Assembly (NCBI GenBank): GCA_036346255.1
Contig: CM070618.1
Span: forward strand, 79,494,428 to 79,558,427
DNA from: Ampelocalamus luodianensis
Lineage: Eukaryota; Streptophyta; Magnoliopsida; Poales; Poaceae
Length of the DNA: 64,000 nt
Direction: 5' to 3'
Positions within the stretch are counted from its first letter, which is position 1, and every line of letters starts with the position of its first letter. The notes below the pieces were generated by a model. That model worked only from the letters and a program-made list of their open reading frames with translations. It had not been told where the DNA came from and made no database searches. Of this stretch, positions 11,716 to 21,619 are shown piece after piece. A program made the translations under genes and the position numbers.

Positions 11716-13060
11716 CTACCAGAGTTTGCAATCATCATTGTAGTTCCGTATAACTACATATGAGATCTGAGTACCTACCACTAATGACATAGTTTTCTTC
11801 TCCTGGCCAGGACTTTTAACAGACCTTCCATAGGTTGCTCTTCCTTTAAGTTTACCTATCAATCGATATCTTCTATTGCTCCACATACTTTTCATGATTA
11901 CTGCACTTAGCATGTAACTCACATGACTTTACTACGAAGTGATACTTCACTACCTTTGAGTTCAAGCGACCTCACAGATGTTAGATTCTTTTTTAAGCCA
12001 AGAACATACCAAACACCCACCAATGTGTGATGTGCTCCATCATACATCTCCAACATAATCGTTCCCACCTCGGTATTTGCATACTCCTTGTAATCCTCTA
12101 AGTAAATAGTTACACGCATCGAACGTAGACATCCTTCATCAAACATCTCCCTTGCCGAACATATGTGAAAGCAATAACCTGAATCTAATATCTATCCATG
12201 AGAAGTGCTTGACTGACTAACGACTAGTATGTCCGAATCATCCTTTACCACCACCACTAAGCATGCACCACCTCTCATTTGCTTCAAATTTGGACAATCC
12301 TGTATCATATGACCTTCCTCGTCACATAGATAATATACATGTGTGGTCTTACTCTTGCCCTTCTTCTTGCTATGATTATTGCTTTTGCCTACAACACCTA
12401 TGACAACTAATGATTGATCACTCGAGGATAAAGAATTCGAAGGCTTCTCCAAGGACTCTGTCTTTAATAGATATGCAACCGCCTCATTGAAGTTGAGAAT
12501 GCTTTTCCCGATGAGAATATTCATCACCAATTGCTCCCATGATGGTGGTAGAGATGGTGTCAGTATGTCAACCTTGTCGTTCTCCTCAATTTTCTAATCT
12601 ACACTAGTCAGCTGTGTGACAAACTTGTTGAAGATATTGAGATAGTCAACAAACTATATGCCTTTCTCCATGTGCAATCTATACAGTTGTTGCTTCATCA
12701 CCTACCAGTTTGTCCACGACTTTGCCTTATACAATTCTTCTAAGTTTCTCTATAATTTCTTTGGTGAATTCTCCTTGAGTACCGAGCACTTTACCTCATC
12801 AGAGAGACATAGACGGATTGTGCTGAGAGCCTTCCACTTCATCACCTTCCAGTATATATCGGATGTCTTTTCCGTTTGTCCTCTTCAAAAGCATCGATCA
12901 ACCCTTGTTGGACAGGGACATACTTCACAATACATTGCCACACGCTGAAATTTCCTCCATTTTCAAATTTCTCTACTTGACTCTACATTGTAGACATTGG
13001 TCTTGATTTTGTGTTTCCTAACGCTTTGCCAACATTCTCAAAAATCATATTAATCTGGTC
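11716..13060 (-). pseudogene. Copia gag / protease / pre-integrase remnants
   Basis: Reading the minus strand, 13060-12540 contains broken gag (a peptide like VDYLNIFNKFVTQL around 12600-12650). Then 12530-12192 carries the zinc knuckle YYLCDEEGHMIQDCP, a CCHC with the first spacing disturbed. Segment 12146-11919 reads GTIMLEMYDGA and WYVLGLKKNLTSVRSLE, which is the protease to pre-integrase stretch of Copia polyproteins. Segment 11922-11716 continues in another frame. The order fits Copia gag-PR-IN, cut before the integrase core. Confidence 0.75.
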
Positions 13061-13077
13061 TTGGCTCTGATATCACT

Positions 13078-13582
13078 TGTTATACTCTGATACCCCTCCT
13101 TATGCGCGACAGCCCCTTGGATCGGATGAGATTTTGTGAGATACTACACGAGCGTGCACGGTATCAAGAACGAAGTAAATGAATCTCGTAGACAGAACCA
13201 AAATAATAGCGACGAAGCAACCACGACAAGAGAGAAAGATTTGGCAAAGTCGATCGCAATTTCCTCAAGTACAACCTCAAAATAGTATAAGTGATTACCG
13301 CTTTCTCACAACCCTCTCGAACCTCTTAGGATCCTCGGATCCTTATTCTATATAAAAAATCTAGTGCCGAAGAATAAATTAGTCTTTAATCCTCTCGTGC
13401 CCTCTACTTTGGATGAGTTCCTCTTGCTTGGCTTAGTTTTTGGGTTCCTATAGCCACTCCTCATGGGTTTATATAGTCCCATAGTTCTAATCCAAAGTGA
13501 AGTAGGAATCCTACTTTAAAGAGAAGTAGAAATCCTAATCCTATTAGGATTCATCTAGAAATTTATGTAACACACCTCTCCA
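13078..13582 (-). repeat. Right (5') LTR of the deleted Copia element
   Basis: Begins TGTTATACTCTGATACC on the plus strand and ends CACACCTCTCCA. It is the upstream LTR in the element's own direction and sits next to the primer-binding site remnant at 13062-13076. Confidence 0.75.
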
Positions 13583-13624
13583 AGTACTAAAGAAATACAC
13601 TACTACAAAAAGGCCAATACTGGA

Positions 13625-13835
13625 CGCCTCATCACAGACGGTTGACCAAAACCGTCTGCATTACATGCAATTACATATGGTTTTGGTTTAGAGACCGTCT
13701 GCGTTACTGGTTGCGCTAAAAACCGTATGTGAAGAGGTAATATCACAGACGGTTCATATTTAAAATCATCTGTGAAGTATTATAGAAGGTTCTTAACACG
13801 AACCATCTGTGATAATATCGCTTCAGCTCCCCGAT
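13625..13835. repeat. 5' subterminal palindromic array of the CACTA element
   Basis: Several copies of CACAGACGGTT and its inverse AACCGTCTGTG, with variants, form imperfect palindromes of about 30-40 bases. Subterminal repeats of CACTA elements are where the element's DNA-binding protein docks. Confidence 0.8.
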
Positions 13836-14079
13836 GAGTTTCTTCGTTCGCCGTCGTCGCCAATGCGTTTCTTCACTCGCATCAATGCTGCTTTCGGCTC
13901 CCCGATGCGTCTCTTCGTCTCAAGCGTCGAATTTATTCTTTGTTTTATAAAAAGGATAATCGATCCGCCATGATCATCCAGACAACGATCACTCTATATA
14001 CATATAACCTCTCAATCCCATCGCTCTATATACGATCACGACATTGATCATACGTATATGCAGCGATCACGTATGGAGC

Positions 14080-14909
14080 ATGACGGCGAGGACCAAGGTG
14101 AGGAGGTCGGCGATTGTCGTCGCTGATCTTCCTCACGATGTCGTCGTCAACATTGTCGGCCATGTGGCCGCAAGCTCTCCTCACCCTATGGCTGACTTCT
14201 GCAGCCTACGAGCCATGTACGTACGTATGTATTTATACCTACAAAAATACGTACTACTATTTATTCCAACGTCTTGAATTGTGTATCTACGTATATTAAT
14301 TAGAGTTGCAAGGCCATGTACAAGGAATCCAAGGAGGGCGTCGTGGGGAGGCGCGTGGCGTTGGAGCGGGAGGAGGTGATGAAGTGGTTGGACAACGAGC
14401 GCTACCTCGCCGTCGTCAACCACCTAGCCGACGCCGGTAACCCGGAGGCCTGCTTCATCGTCGGCCTCACGCTTGTCTTCGTGCTCCAGGACATGCAATG
14501 CGGCCTTGTGTGCCTTGTGCGGGCGGTCTATGCCGGCCACAAGGCCGCGGTCTACATGCTCGGTCTCCTCCTCTACACAGCTGGTGAGGCGCACGACGTT
14601 GGGAAGCACTACATCAGCCATGTCGAGGGTGAGCTGGCCGACGACATTTGTGAGACGGCCAAGAGGACCAACCGGGAGTGCAGGCGGTGCTGAAGGTTCA
14701 CTGCGGACGCGATCCAGGAAGCAGCGTGGAAGATGGCCAGGCCACTGGCCCGGGTGTGGGCGCTGTCGGAAGACGGCCGCCGGTGCACGAGCACTGGCTG
14801 CGGCGTGACGGAAGGGTGGGACGACTATGTTGTCTTCTGTAGCGACGAATGTAGGATTAGGCATGAGTATGTCAAGTTCTTTGCACATGTGTTAAACTAC
14901 TTGCCTTAA
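14080..14909 (+). pseudogene. Captured F-box protein gene with one premature stop
   Basis: Exon 1 (14080-14216) starts ATGACGGCGAGG and encodes an F-box core, LPHDVVVNIVGHVAASSPHP, the part that binds SKP1 in SCF ubiquitin ligases. A donor CCAT|GTACGT at 14217 and acceptor TTAGAG|TTGC at 14305/14306 join it in frame to exon 2. Exon 2 carries Sel1-like helices (LADAGNPEACFIVGLTLVF, AGHKAAVYMLGLLLY), as in a grass F-box family. A TGA at 14691-14693 breaks the frame, but the same frame stays open to TAA at 14907-14909 and keeps the family's C-terminal cysteine cluster CTSTGCG...VFCSDECRIRHEY. One nonsense change in an otherwise open frame means a recent capture, a sequencing error, or a truncated protein of about 175 residues. 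It lies wholly inside the CACTA element, in the element's 5' half. Confidence 0.8.
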
Positions 14910-15104
14910 AATCAAATACAATCACATGACGACATTAATTATTGACCGATGAAAAACAAATATATCCCTGTCGTCTTCAATTTCACTGCTTATTACCCTA
15001 GAATTTACTTATTATTATGAAGTATTATATTCGCGACTTGTTAAGTGCATCGAGAACACCAAAAAGCCACGCCCCATGCCAATAAAAAATTATTTTATAT
15101 TGGA

Positions 15105-15190
15105 ACAATTTCACAGACGGTTCTTAACACGAACCGTCTGTGATAAGTATTTATCACAGACGGTTCTACTTTAGAACCTTGTATGATATC
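15105..15190. repeat. Internal palindromic array of the CACTA element
   Basis: TTTCACAGACGGTTC...GAACCGTCTGTGATAAG...TCACAGACGGTTC: the same word as in the subterminal arrays, but in the middle of the element. It is followed by a GC-rich leader (from 15230) like that after the internal array of the CACTA element at 59376. Confidence 0.75.
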
Positions 15191-15229
15191 CCTTTATTAA
15201 TAATAGCCTATGTGCTAGGGTTTGTGCCC

Positions 15230-15620
15230 TAACTCGTCAATCCCTAGCGCCCTTACTCTCGCCAGTTCCCCTCCCCATCGCGCGCTAGGGTTCGGCACTT
15301 TGGGCTCCCGTATCGCGCCTCTCCCGCCACTGATTTGACCTCGTCACCGTCGAATCGAGCTCGCCCCGCCATCTCCCCCGCTAAATCTCCCTCACCGCAT
15401 CTCCCCACCAAATCGAGCTCGCCCGCCATCTACGCTGTCGAATTGAGGTACGCCGCTCCCCTCGCTCCTGCGCCGCCGACCTCCCCTCTCTACTCCCCCT
15501 CTCGCGCCGCCACCTTCCCCTCTCTACTCCCCTTCTGGTGGTTGCTTGCTTTGGTTGAGGTTTGTGCATGGGGCTCTCCCTCTCTCCCTCCGGTTGCCTC
15601 TCCTACGGTTTGATTTTTAT
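15230..15620 (+). other. GC-rich leader of a second transcription unit in the CACTA element
   Basis: CT- and CCG-rich sequence beginning GCTAGGGTTTGTGCCCTAACTCGTCAATCCC. The same style of leader (GCTAGGGTTTTGCTCTTACTCGTCA) follows the internal array at 61900 in the other CACTA element. It looks like a 5' untranslated first exon. Open frames here are compositional and I assign no protein. Confidence 0.5.
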
Positions 15621-15631
15621 GCTTGAGCATT

Positions 15632-16457
15632 GAGTGGTGTTATGATGTTTGGTTGATTTATGCATAGTGGGGAGATAAATATCAGCTGTGCTGGTGGTGG
15701 TGTTTGCCGCCGTTGCCACGTCACACTGAGTTAAACTACTCCTCTTTATTCTCTATCCCGTTCCCTTCCCTTTACTCTGTGATGGTGTTGGTGATGATAT
15801 GGATGATACTGCTAGTGTGGCATGAGCTCTTGAGTAGCATTGAGTGGTATTCTGATATACTTGTATTGTTTCGAGCATGCAATTTATACATTCTGATATA
15901 CTTGTATTGTTTCGAGCATGCAATTTATACATTCTGATATACTTGTTGTCCTACATAACAGTTGATAGTATCTTGATAGATTTTGTTCCTATGTAATAAG
16001 TTAATTTTGGTTGATTTGCTTGAACTAGTCTGAATATATTAACAAGTTTTAATCTTGTGCAATTGAGTGGTGTTCTGATGTTTGGTTGATTTATGCATAG
16101 TGGGGAGATAGATGTCGGCTATGCTGGTGGTGGTGTTTGCCGCCGTTGCCGCGTCGCACTGAGGTAAACTACTCCTCTTTATTCTCTATCCCGTTCCCTT
16201 CCCTTTGCTCTGTGATGGTGTTGGTGATGATATAGATGATACTGCTAGTGTGGCATGAGCCCTTGAGTAGCATTGAGTGATATTCTGATATACTTGTATT
16301 GTTTCGAGCATGCAATTTATACATTCTGATATACTTGTTGTTCTACATCACAGTTGATAGTATCTTAATAGATTTTGTTCCTATGTAATAAGTTAATTTT
16401 GGTTGATTTGCTTGAACTAGTCTGAATATATTAGCAAGTTTTAATATTGTGTAATTA
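15632..16457 (+). repeat. 433-bp tandem duplication inside the CACTA element
   Basis: The segment starting GAGTGGTGTTATGATG at 15632 recurs from 16065 with few changes and runs to about 16457. Within the first copy a 42-base piece (TATACTTGTATTGTTTCGAG...) is again doubled at about 15855-15935. Each copy contains a short exon-like block ending CTGAG before an intron-like AT-rich part. Confidence 0.85.
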
Positions 16458-16463
16458 GTCTTC

Positions 16464-16624
16464 TGAGAGCAATAATCAACCTTCATAATCTTACCTTTGT
16501 ATGTGTAATCAACTAGCCTCTCGCCATTCATTTCACCTTTGCTAGGTACGTCATACCATTCTATTCCTGATCTCTTCTCTATAAAGTCTCTAAGCAAAGG
16601 ATCGCATTGTGCCTTTAAAACCGA

Positions 16625-16628
<4 letters not shown>
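16464..16628 (-). pseudogene. Unidentified captured exon fragment
   Basis: On the minus strand, from the edge of the AT repeat, a coding-like frame of about 52 codons reads SVLKAQCDPLLRDFIEKRSG, then GIEWYDVPSKGEMNGERLVD and YTYKGKIMKVDYCSQKTN. Its mixed amino-acid use is unlike translated repeat. It ends at the boundary with the 433-bp duplication. I do not recognise the family. It is probably a piece of a host gene carried by the CACTA element, opposite to the F-box copy. Confidence 0.45.

Positions 16629-16720
<92 letters not shown>
16625..16720. repeat. (AT)n microsatellite
   Basis: About 48 AT units without interruption, directly beside the left arm of the long inverted repeat. Length in the assembly may not be exact. 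Confidence 0.95.
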
Positions 16721-16723
<3 letters not shown>

Positions 16724-17214
16724 CATGAGGAGGAAGGGACAGCAGCCACGGGCAACTTCATCGAGCCCTTGCAAATTCAAAAAGCATGACTGCCAGGAGA
16801 GCGTCAGGATATCCAATTACCTGGATGTTATCGATAGGTAATTGGACGTCGCTATGTTCAGAAAGTGACGTGGATGCACAGGTACTCCGACTAGAAAGTG
16901 GATTTATGTATCAGCAACCAACCATTTCTTGATGTCAAGTCACCGTAGAACTTAGATCAAGGACTTTGGTGTTATCAAGGACTTGATCTAAGTTCTACGG
17001 TGACTTGACATCAAGGAATAGTTAATTGTTGATACATGAAGCCACTTCCCAGTCGGAGTACCTGCGCATCCACATCACTTTCTGAACACAGCGACGTCCA
17101 ATTACCTATCGACGACATCTAGGTAATTGGATGTCCTGACGCTCTCGCGCCATGCTTTTTGAATTTGCAGGGGCTCGATGAAGTTGCTCGTGGTCTTGTC
17201 CTTCCTCCTCATGT
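16724..17214. repeat. Long inverted repeat with ~235-bp arms
   Basis: The left arm (16724 to about 16963) and the right arm (about 16978 to 17214) are reverse complements with scattered mismatches. The centre reads ACTTAGATCAAGGAC...GTCCTTGATCTAAGT. RNA from either strand would fold into a long hairpin. In the right arm a frame opens with a hydrophobic start (MKLLVVLSFLLMF), or in another frame GLDEVARGLVLPPHVRG after an acceptor-like TTTGCAG, so the arms may derive from a host exon. Confidence 0.85.
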
Positions 17215-17250
17215 TCGTGGACGACTCCACCAAAGTGGTCGAGGACTACG

Positions 17251-17254
<4 letters not shown>

Positions 17255-17302
<48 letters not shown>
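17255..17302. repeat. (AT)n microsatellite
   Basis: Uninterrupted AT units between the long inverted repeat and the foldback element. Confidence 0.95.
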
Positions 17303-17303
<1 letters not shown>

Positions 17304-17306
<3 letters not shown>

Positions 17307-17655
17307 AAACCTTTTCCTACTCCAAGTGAGTTACTCCTATTCGTATCTTACAATGTAGGAGTATCTTATGCCGAGAGTATGTATGTATAGTATACAGTAT
17401 ATAAGACCACCCAGGTTGTATTCACACCTTTCAGGGGTGGTATGTACAATTTTAGATATACTCCTTTTATATGCGAATATGAAAGTATTTACAAAATATG
17501 CTTAAAACTATAAACTTTCTTGTAATTTTTCAGTGTGGTTTACATTGAGTATCTTATAATTAGTATATGAGTATACCCAAAGTGATAAAGGAGTATGTCA
17601 AGTTCTTAGGTGGTATATCAAAGTGGGAGTAACTACACACTGAGTAGAAAGTATT

Positions 17656-17744
<89 letters not shown>

Positions 17745-18117
17745 TAATACTTTCTACTCCCTGTAGTTACTCCCACCTCTGATATACCAACTAAAATAAT
17801 TTGGCATACTCTTTTATCACTTTAGGTATACTCATATATTAATTATAAAATACTTCAATGTGAATCACATAAAAAATTTGCAAGAGAGTCTATAGTTTTT
17901 TAGCATATTTTGTAAATACCTTCATATTTGCACATAAAAGGAGTATGTCCAAAAAATTATACATACCACCTCTGAAAAGGTGTAAATACCACCTAGGTGG
18001 TCTTATATACTCGTATACTACACATACATACTTTTGATTGCGTAAGATACTCTCTACGTTATGAGATACGGAATAGAGAGTAACTACTCCTGGGAGTAGG
18101 AAAAATGCTTTCTATAT
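17304..18117. mobile_element. Foldback MITE-like element with AT-repeat centre
   Basis: The left arm from 17304 (GGAAACCTTTTCCTACTCC) to about 17655 is matched in reverse complement by the right arm from about 17742 to 18117 (GGAGTAGGAAAAATGCTTTC). Shared inner words include TTTACAAAATATGCT and AGTTACTCCCAC. The middle, 17658-17741, is pure AT repeat. The arms are each ~350 bases. No coding capacity. It lies inside the CACTA element and is flanked by TATA-type sequence. Confidence 0.75.
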
Positions 18118-18149
18118 AGACTTTGAAGGCACAAGCAGCCACTGCTTGG

Positions 18150-18450
18150 ATACTTTATAGAGAAAAGTCATCACAGATGGTTTCAGCTACAAACCATCTA
18201 TAGAGAAAAGTCACCACAGACAATTTCAGCTACAAACTGTCTGTGATATATGAATCATCATAGACAGTTTCATCTAAAAACCGTTTGTGATTGTTCACTA
18301 TCACAGACGGTTCTGAGTTAATAATCGTCTATAACAGTATGCATCACAGATGGTTTGAAAACTGTATGTGATGACCTCACGTCATCACTAACCTATAAAC
18401 TTAGACGGCTCACGAAACCGTTTATGATGACTTTTTTGAACTATCTGTAA
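18150..18450. repeat. 3' subterminal palindromic array of the CACTA element
   Basis: Repeated TCACAGA(C/T)GGTT with inverses such as AAACCGTTTGTGATTG, more diverged than the 5' array, leading into the right terminal repeat. Confidence 0.8.
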
Positions 18451-18473
18451 AGAACTTTTCTGTAGTAGTGATA

Positions 18474-20509
18474 AGATATAAGTCACTCTATGATACTTAG
18501 GATTAATGCAGCTAGGTTGAGAAATGCAACAAAATTCGGGCATTCGAACCTGAATCGTCCCTCCCTCACATGAGGTGCTGAAAATTCAACGGCTGTTCTC
18601 ATAGTTGCATGATGTGAAGGCGGTTGTTGTTTCCAATCATGCCGTATTGTTGTTATGCTGCAACATTTGCAAAGGAGCGAGCTGGCTAACTGATGGCCAT
18701 GCAAATGGGGCCTCGTTTGGGACCCTACACTGCATGGGGACAATGGTGTGGTGCTGCAGCAGCTCCTAGAACCATTTAAGGGGTATCCCATGTTCTTGTG
18801 AAAGGAGCGGAAGGAGGAGGAGAACGTCAGAATGATCTGATCCTCCTTGTCCTTGAGCCCCGGCGATCTTTGGGATGTCAAGGGGGCACCACTTCATGTG
18901 CCAAGTGAGCTTCAAGCTCAATCCAATTTATTTAAGATCCGCCGATATCTGGTGCTTGTGTCTATTAGATGCTGTCGTGCATGCCTGCATGAAGGTTTTG
19001 ATTTCTGTGGTCCATCGTGTAATACAGCGGCCTCTAGTACTCCTTGAGCCAAAGACTCAACCTGAGCAATCATTCGCTAAGACTGTCATTGTTGCATTAG
19101 TATAGATACGAAGCATATGATTATTTCATCAGATTAGCACAGGCATTTGCCTTGTACTGCTTTGGAGAGAGAACCTAGAAAGTCCAAACCATGTACTACT
19201 AGTACGTTCTTTCCTTCAGATCTGCACACACGCGCTTCTCATTGCTGGGGAATGGAATCTCCCGTCTACAATACCACAGTCCCACATGTATGAGTACAAA
19301 TGTAACAGCAGTAGGATTGCTCGGTGTTTAACTTGCTAGGCTTTTTGTCTGCACCTGTTGTTGCTGCTGTCCCCTAGCTAGTTACACTGCCCACAGCTGC
19401 CAGGTTCAACAAGATCCCAAGGTGTGAAAATTATAAAGCATTCAAGAACAAGAACAAAAAAATAGCCTGCTCCAAAAAACTCTTATCGAAGGAGGAAGTG
19501 TGCCGTACCAACCTAAGAGAGAAAGGTACCAGGAGTTCACAACTGTATCAGTAATTCAGTACTGATCGATACCAGAATTTCAAGAAGGAAATAAAGGAAA
19601 TAAAGAGCTGTAAAACAATTACTCCATCATACTAGCATGTTGACTTTGTCCAGTGCTTGAGAAGCGAAGTTTTCCCATTGCGCTTAAGAATTTGTCACAT
19701 TTTTAAGCACGATAAAATCGCACAGTATCAAGTGGCTTAGCTAAGGACCTAAGGTCACATTTTTACCGATGCTTAAAGTATGACCTTAGCTAAGACAATT
19801 GGTAAATACCATAGGATTGAGCCAGCTACATTGAATACTGCACATATACAGTGAATACATGCCATTTATTGTATCAGTACTACTGTTGTGTAGAGTTATG
19901 AACCCTAAGGAGGAAGGTACTACTCATTCAAATAAACAACTTGACACATGATCTATAAGACAATGCCTCAAAATTAGTTGCTCTTCAGATCTGGGATTAA
20001 TTCATTTAGAACATCAGTCTCGGATTCTCAGCAAACTTGACACGTGATCCATAAGACTTCAACTAAACTAATAAAACGGGTCTACGGCGTACAAGTGAAC
20101 AGTAAATCCACTGGTCAATGCTACCCCTGCATGTCATAGGAGGCAATACCCAGCAGGTCAGCACCAACAAAATCTAACAGCTTGGAGTTAATATTCTCAA
20201 CAACAGTCTTTACCACGGTTGATTTGCAATTTACTTCTACACCCATACGTTATCGGTTGTGCTGTTTACTTCTAAACCCGTACCTTCGCACAGGTGTTAA
20301 GGCTAGAGCAAGCACTACGCTACCAGCAAGGTAAAGAGAAAAGAACTGCATGGCTGCACAGGCTTGGAGAACATTTATCATATTCATACTCAATTTAGGA
20401 TCATTAACAAGAGCTAATTAAGATTTTTTTTAAGAAGACAACTCTTGGCACGATGGGATTCGTTGGATTCACTACCATGCAAGAGTGCATTTGCATTGCA
20501 TTAGCTCTG
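18474..20509. other. Intergenic region downstream of the OFP gene
   Basis: I see no supported gene. Open frames at 18483-18881 (minus) and 18847-19105 (plus) lack recognisable domains. At 19734-19792 there is an imperfect palindrome, CTTAGCTAAGG...GACCTTAGCTAAG, that may be a MITE remnant. The 3' untranslated part of the OFP gene must begin at 20509 and run leftward. Confidence 0.5.
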
Positions 20510-21619
20510 CTACAGCCTGATGTCCGCGAGGCTGGCCCAGATACGCTCGAACACCTCGACGATGAGGTCGTGGTACTCGGCGGTGTTGAGGGACAGGTAG
20601 CACGCGAGGAGGTCCTCGAGGTCGGCGGCGGTGCGGATGCCGTTCTCGGCGATCATCTCCTCCATCGACTCCCGGAAGTCCCTCCTCGGGTCCCGCGACG
20701 ACTTCACCACCGCAAAGCTCTCGGCCAGAGGCGGCTTCGTACGCGCAGGCGAGAGCGCGGTCGCCGGTGGCTTGTGCTTCTTGAACGATACTACACGCGG
20801 GGTGTTCGCGCGCGTCTTGAGCCGGCGCGCCGATGACACGGACCGCCTCGGCTTGACCTTGCTCTGTTCGGAGACAGGAGTGGTCCGTTCGGTGGCGTGT
20901 GTGAGGACGTCGACGTGCTTGTCCTCCAGCTCGCAGCCGTCGGGCTTTCTCCTCGCCGGCTTGGTCACGATCGGCGGGAGCAGCACCTTGTCGGGCCTCT
21001 TCTTAGTCCGCAGGTCTATGATGATGTCAGTGGCGGAGGTGATCACCTTGCCGTCGAGCTCGTCGTCCGCGGGGATGGTAACCGTCTGTTTCTTGAGCAC
21101 TTCCCCTGAGTCGTCGTCATCATTGTAGCCGACGAACTTGTCGCGGCGGCACGGCGGAGTGTCGGGGGCCTCGACCACCACGAGCTCGGGCTTGCGCCCG
21201 CAGCGGCAGCCGGTGGAGACCGGCGAGGACACCACGCTGCTGCCGCTGACCGACAGCGCCAGCTTGACGGACCGCCTCCTATGCCGCCTCTTGGACCTCC
21301 TCGGCGGTGACAGCGGCAGCGGCGGGAAGTGCGTGTCCGAGGCCTTGGGGTAGAGCGGTGACCCCACGAGGTCGCCCGCCCGCGGCGTGTAGTAGTAGGA
21401 CTCCCTGTGAGGGAGCCAGGTGCCGTGCCTCGGCATGCTCGGCATCCGGCAGGCCCTGCCAGCCCGCGACACGGCCATGGACGCCTGCGTGACCACCCCG
21501 CCAGGGCTTGCGGCGCTCGCGCTCGCGCTCGCCCCGCCCCGGGCGGCGCGCATGTCCCGGAGCTTGAAGAACCACGCGTTCGGGATCATGTCGGACAGCC
21601 GGAACTTATGCCTCCCCAT
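20510..21619 (-). CDS. OVATE family protein (transcriptional repressor)
   Basis: An intact intronless frame of 369 residues. It starts at the ATG at 21619 and opens MGRHKFRLSDMIPNAWFFKL, the conserved N-terminal motif of the OFP1/OFP5-type branch. Upstream in-frame codons exist but only as non-ATG. The C-terminal OVATE domain spans residues ~302-369 (FAVVKSSRDPRRDFRESMEE, then LEDLLACYLSLNTAEYHDLI and VEVFERIW). The middle is long, basic and low in structure, with a nuclear-localisation-like KRRHRRR near residue 115. OFPs are plant-specific nuclear proteins that repress transcription and bind TALE homeodomain proteins and TRM proteins, affecting organ shape. Codon use is strongly GC-biased, as in many grass genes. 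This is one of three intact host genes here. Which rice or maize OFP is orthologous cannot be decided by eye. Confidence 0.93.
   Translation of the reverse strand: MGRHKFRLSDMIPNAWFFKLRDMRAARGGASASASAASPGGVVTQASMAVSRAGRACRMPSMPRHGTWLPHRESYYYTPRAGDLVGSPLYPKASDTHFPPLPLSPPRRSKRRHRRRSVKLALSVSGSSVVSSPVSTGCRCGRKPELVVVEAPDTPPCRRDKFVGYNDDDDSGEVLKKQTVTIPADDELDGKVITSATDIIIDLRTKKRPDKVLLPPIVTKPARRKPDGCELEDKHVDVLTHATERTTPVSEQSKVKPRRSVSSARRLKTRANTPRVVSFKKHKPPATALSPARTKPPLAESFAVVKSSRDPRRDFRESMEEMIAENGIRTAADLEDLLACYLSLNTAEYHDLIVEVFERIWASLADIRL

Larger units (their letters stand above)
10838..13582 (-). mobile_element. Ty1/copia LTR retrotransposon with large internal deletion
   Basis: Two ~500-bp direct repeats at about 10838-11338 and 13078-13582 share long blocks, for example GTATCAAGAACGAAGTA and CAACCACGAC, and both end CACACCTCTCCA. 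On the minus strand the internal side of the right LTR is followed by TGATATCAGAGCC, one base from the initiator-Met primer-binding site TGGTATCAGAGC. Internal 1.7 kb holds gag and protease/pre-integrase remnants only; RT, RNase H and the integrase core are absent. The LTR copies differ at many bases, so the insertion is old. Confidence 0.8.
13598..18470 (+). mobile_element. Complete non-autonomous CACTA (En/Spm) transposon with captured genes
   Basis: The left end is CACTACTACAAAAAGG at 13598 and the right end is ...TTCTGTAGTAGTG at 18470, a proper CACTA terminal inverted repeat. Both sides carry the 3-bp duplication ATA (13595-13597 and 18471-18473). Subterminal arrays of TCACAGACGGTT and its inverse occur at both ends, and a third array is internal. 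No transposase is visible; the place it occupies in the related element at 59376 is filled here by an F-box gene copy. It would need a transposase in trans. It starts 15 bases from the old Copia LTR. Confidence 0.92.

Noticed and set aside
16343..16841. Long open frames with IYIYIY runs on both strands
   Set aside because: They are translations of the (AT)n repeat joined to neighbouring sequence; only the non-repeat minus-strand end (16464-16628) looks coding.
20631..21128. Plus-strand frames of up to 165 residues at 20453-21773
   Set aside because: Shadows of the GC-rich OFP gene on the other strand.
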